Shown here one piece after another: positions 5,551-6,773 of a DNA stretch of 6,773 nt (the stretch's first letter is position 1; each line of letters starts with the position of its first letter). The DNA comes from UBA4738 sp002413305. GTDB lineage: Bacteria > Actinomycetota > UBA4738. The notes beneath the pieces were generated by a model that was given only the letters and a program-made list of their open reading frames with translations, was not told the origin of the DNA and made no database searches. The stretch lies in assembly GCA_036847185.1 (NCBI GenBank), contig DAIUAM010000098.1, forward strand, positions 1 to 6,773, in the 5' to 3' direction. The position numbers and the translations under genes are program-made.

Positions 5551-5686
5551 AAAACGACGCTCGAGTCTGACAACAGAACCGATGAGAGGGGCCCCGGTCA
5601 ACTCCAGGTCCTCGTCTCGGGCCGAAAGCCGTGCGTCATACGGCGAGAGCACCCTCGCGCAGGGGACATCGCGTCTTACCTTCTGG
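5206..5686. other. Non-coding stretch with inverted and tandem repeats
   Basis: No frame here is convincing on either strand; the long minus-strand reading (5652-5302) lacks a ribosome binding site and family-like sequence. Structures seen are a GGGGGA/TCCCCC stem (5393-5398/5414-5419) around a tandem GTCGCGGT duplication (5399-5414), a CCCCGGGG palindrome (5416-5423), and the 11-bp inverted repeat at 5434-5481. A loosely similar pair, GCGTTTCACGGC (5380-5391) and GCGATTCACGGC (5437-5448), gives a 57-bp period. Confidence 0.55.
5434..5481. repeat. 11-bp perfect inverted repeat
   Basis: GTTGCGATTCA (5434-5444) and TGAATCGCAAC (5471-5481) flank a 26-nt loop. It lies in non-coding DNA between the cysteine protein and the channel gene. 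It could be a terminator stem, a recombinase site or a transcription-factor site; no U-tract is present. Confidence 0.65.
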
Positions 5687-6031
5687 TTACTCCGAGTCGC
5701 CGGTCTGGAAGAAACTCGCGATCGCGCCTGCTGAACCTGTGATCACGAGCACTGCCCAGATTTCGAGGAAGATGTCGACGACTCGCCCCGGAAGGCTGAG
5801 CGGATTCTTGATCGAAGACGAGACGGTCAAAAGCTGCACCGTGGTGAAGAAGAACGCGTCGAAAAGGGTGTGGATGTCCGTCTGCTTCACGTTTCGCTCG
5901 AACTCAAAAACGAGCACCGTCCCGATTCCATCGATCACCGCGGTCAGGAGCAGTACGAGCAGGAGCCGGCTGACGAGCCGCCTGTGCCGCTCCTCCCACG
6001 TTCCAAGACGCTTCAGCTCCTCGCGGATCAT
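5687..6031 (-). CDS. Two-helix pore-domain (K+ channel-like) membrane protein with degenerate selectivity filter
   Basis: This 114-residue protein has a charged cytoplasmic N terminus (MIREELKRLGTWEERHRR), a first membrane helix at about 20-43 (LLLVLLLTAVIDGIGTVLVF), a re-entrant pore-helix region at about 55-72 (LFDAFFFTTVQLLTVSSS) and a second membrane helix at about 83-108, ending AGAIASFF. The helix-pore-helix plan and the ASFF ending are those of Ion_trans_2 potassium channels, but the canonical TVGYGD filter is replaced by LLTVSS. A similar TTVQLLTVSS reading is, from memory, conserved in an actinobacterial subfamily, so this may be a functional variant rather than decay. It lacks any RCK/TrkA-N regulatory domain. 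An in-frame TGA just upstream confirms ATG 6031 as the first ATG. The nearest GGAGG is about 26 nt away, too far to be a good ribosome binding site. A palindrome cluster lies about 55 nt upstream. Conducted ion and orientation are inferred. Confidence 0.82.
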   Translation of the reverse strand: MIREELKRLGTWEERHRRLVSRLLLVLLLTAVIDGIGTVLVFEFERNVKQTDIHTLFDAFFFTTVQLLTVSSSIKNPLSLPGRVVDIFLEIWAVLVITGSAGAIASFFQTGDSE

Positions 6032-6083
6032 CGTCGTCCATCATATGAGCGCCCTCACCTCCATCGGGGACATTCCCGAACTC

Positions 6084-6104
6084 GATGGTCACCATCTGAT
6101 GGTG
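6084..6104. promoter_or_regulatory. Overlapping palindromes, operator-like, upstream of the channel gene
   Basis: GATGGT-C-ACCATC (6084-6096) and CACCATC-T-GATGGTG (6090-6104) share their central half-site, giving three alternating ACCATC half-sites within 21 bp. Such nested symmetry is typical of a dimeric repressor site. It is placed about 55 nt before the channel start and over the end of a short minus-strand frame. Confidence 0.5.
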
Positions 6105-6214
6105 GTGGCATCTGATCGATGGCGCAGGCTCGGGTCGGTGGTGTTCGCGTGCACTCCGGGAATGAGGGGGAGAAGGCCGCCGCGAACAGCGTCGATCACA
6201 TCGAGAGGTGCCAT
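6089..6214 (-). CDS. Possible 41-residue protein upstream of the channel gene
   Basis: The frame from ATG 6214 to TGA (6091-6089) reads MAPLDVIDAVRGGLLPLIPG followed by a polar tail ending TTIRW. The same frame stays open upstream with protein-like sequence (SLILTSGDPELERIV) but has no ATG there. Composition is better than in the other minus frames. No clear ribosome binding site is seen, and the upstream extension runs into the tRNA-Ser(TGA) fragment, so it may be a remnant of a larger gene. It would be co-directional with the channel gene, 57 nt away. Confidence 0.28.
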   Translation of the reverse strand: MAPLDVIDAVRGGLLPLIPGVHANTTDPSLRHRSDATTIRW

Positions 6215-6297
6215 GACTATCCGCTCGAGCTCAGGATCCCCCGATGTGAGGATTAGGCTCGCGAACGTCTGCGACCGATCCGCGGCGGCTGCCCGGG

Positions 6298-6303
6298 TAG
6301 ACT
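6298..6303 (+). promoter_or_regulatory. -10 box of the tRNA-Ser(TGA) fragment
   Basis: TAGACT, an actinobacterial-style TANNNT box, lies 8 nt before the tRNA 5' end at 6312. The -35 is weak. Confidence 0.45.
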
Positions 6304-6311
6304 CGGGCCCC

Positions 6312-6355
6312 GGGGGGATGGCCGAGCGGACGAAGGCGACGGTCTTGAAAACGGT
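6312..6355 (+). tRNA. tRNA-Ser(TGA), 5' portion only (pseudo-tRNA or attachment-site remnant)
   Basis: Acceptor strand GGGGGGA (6312-6318), then TG, a D-arm GCC 6321-6323/GGC 6335-6337 with the serine-type GAGCGGACGAA loop, and the anticodon loop CTTGAAA (6344-6350) with anticodon TGA at 6346-6348, reading UCA serine codons. The 3' strand of the anticodon stem is ACGGT instead of ACCGT, leaving a central G-G mismatch. Beyond it there is no class II variable arm, no T arm and no TCCCCCC acceptor strand. Conservation is complete up to the anticodon loop and lost immediately after, so the break falls in the anticodon arm. With its -10 box intact this is a disrupted tRNA gene or the half-site of an integration event. 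Confidence 0.6.
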
Positions 6356-6410
6356 ATCTGACCTGCGGGTTCGCGTGCATCAGGGCCCTGCCTCCGCCCT
6401 CGATTCGCGC

Positions 6411-6440
6411 CTGTCCACCCCAGTCCACCCCAGTCCACCC
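6411..6440. repeat. Tandem 10-bp repeat, three copies
   Basis: CTGTCCACCC, CAGTCCACCC, CAGTCCACCC stand head to tail, the first differing by one base. The repeat is non-coding and could vary in copy number by slippage. Confidence 0.8.
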
Positions 6441-6513
6441 GAGAGTGATTGGGCTCGAACCCCCAGGTCGTTGGGCCTGTCCGAGCCAGGCTTGCGGTGT
6501 CGCGGCCAACGGC

Positions 6514-6542
6514 TTGACTCCTCGGCGGCGGAGGCGTTCGAT
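6514..6542 (+). promoter_or_regulatory. Possible promoter for the right-edge gene
   Basis: TTGACT (6514-6519), 17 nt, then TTCGAT (6537-6542). The -35 is good; the -10 is weak. The leader would be about 70 nt and include the hairpin at 6550-6567. Confidence 0.3.
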
Positions 6543-6620
6543 GCCGGTGCGGGGGCCGGGTCCCCCGGCGCTCGGATGCAGCCGGTTCAACCGAGAATCG
6601 TGTGACTGGAGGGGCCGAAG

Positions 6621-6773
6621 ATGGAGGATGTCAATCCCGATCAGCAGACGGTCAATCCCGTCGATGGGTCCTCAGCCACGAACGGCGCGTTGGGTGTGCC
6701 GAATCCGACTCCTGGGGATTCCGCCCCGGCCCCCTCGTCGATCCGAGCGCCGCGGTCAAGACGGCCCTTCGCC
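6621..6773 (+). CDS. N-terminal 51 residues of an unidentified protein (runs off right edge)
   Basis: ATG 6621 follows a strong GGAGGGG ribosome binding site with a 6-nt spacer (6608-6614), so the start is well supported. The visible residues (MEDVNPDQQTVNPVDGSSAT at the start, then a Pro/Ala/Ser-rich stretch ending RAPRSRRPFA) are low-complexity and probably a disordered N-terminal extension; the conserved domain lies beyond the window. There is no signal peptide. Its place just downstream of a disrupted tRNA-Ser fits an integrase or other element-end gene, but nothing in these residues shows that. Confidence 0.8.
   Translation, partial: MEDVNPDQQTVNPVDGSSATNGALGVPNPTPGDSAPAPSSIRAPRSRRPFA

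Larger units (their letters stand above)
6356..6620. other. Non-coding stretch between tRNA fragment and the right-edge gene
   Basis: No convincing frame on either strand. It holds an irregular CTGA/TCAG stem (6358-6361/6379-6382), the 10-bp tandem repeat (6411-6440), a weak promoter (6514-6542), and a CGGGGG/CCCCCG hairpin (6550-6555/6562-6567) in what would be the 5' leader of the next gene. Confidence 0.5.

Noticed and set aside
6361..6400. GCGGGTTCGCGTGC as the T arm of the tRNA-Ser(TGA)
   Set aside because: The flanks do not form a 5-bp T stem, the loop is not TTCRA-type, and no TCCCCCC acceptor strand follows.
5631..6605. Plus-strand frame of 324 codons
   Set aside because: It is a Ser/Arg/Thr-rich shadow that runs antisense to the channel gene and over the tRNA-Ser(TGA) fragment.

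Overview
The window is high-GC bacterial DNA that looks like an accessory region of an uncultured actinobacterium-like genome. Support for this is the codon bias toward G/C in the third position, TANNNT-type -10 boxes in front of two tRNA-Ser-like sequences, and protein families (an Eco57I-class methylase, an AAA_25-like ATPase, a degenerate-filter channel) common in high-GC soil bacteria. The taxonomic call is an inference; no marker gene is present.

Layout. Positions 1-71 appear to hold the last codons of a plus-strand gene, followed by a hairpin at 74-106. From 2679 down to the left edge runs a minus-strand frame with no stop: a single-chain type IIG-like restriction-modification protein with an N-terminal PD-(D/E)XK nuclease and an N6-adenine methylase. 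Its recognisable protein ends near position 130, so it looks broken. A GC-rich hairpin (2720-2750) separates it from a small basic Ala/Lys-rich protein (3078-2773) that has a near-consensus promoter and ribosome binding site. A divergent plus-strand promoter (3190-3217) then drives a heavily folded stretch of about 300 nt ending in a textbook intrinsic terminator (3499-3532). Just downstream starts a RecA-fold ATPase (3568) that loses protein-like sequence immediately after its Walker B motif, near 4347.

The right half is a patchwork: the 5' portion of a tRNA-Ser(CGA) with its own -10 box (4563-4634), a cysteine-containing unknown protein (4726 to about 5205), about 480 nt of non-coding DNA with inverted repeats, a two-helix pore-domain channel-like protein on the minus strand (6031-5687) with a palindrome cluster upstream, the 5' portion of a tRNA-Ser(TGA) with its own -10 box (6298-6355), a tandem 10-bp repeat, and the first 51 codons of a plus-strand gene that leaves the window.

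Two points stand out. The 3224-3532 segment is a strong candidate for a structured RNA, either a free ncRNA or a leader that attenuates the ATPase gene. Separately, gene after gene keeps its 5' end and loses its 3' end (methylase, ATPase, both tRNAs, probably the cysteine protein). This means repeated recombination, decay at an integration hot spot, or chimeric assembly. No complete defence or mobile system is visible; the restriction-modification gene is the only recognisable defence component.
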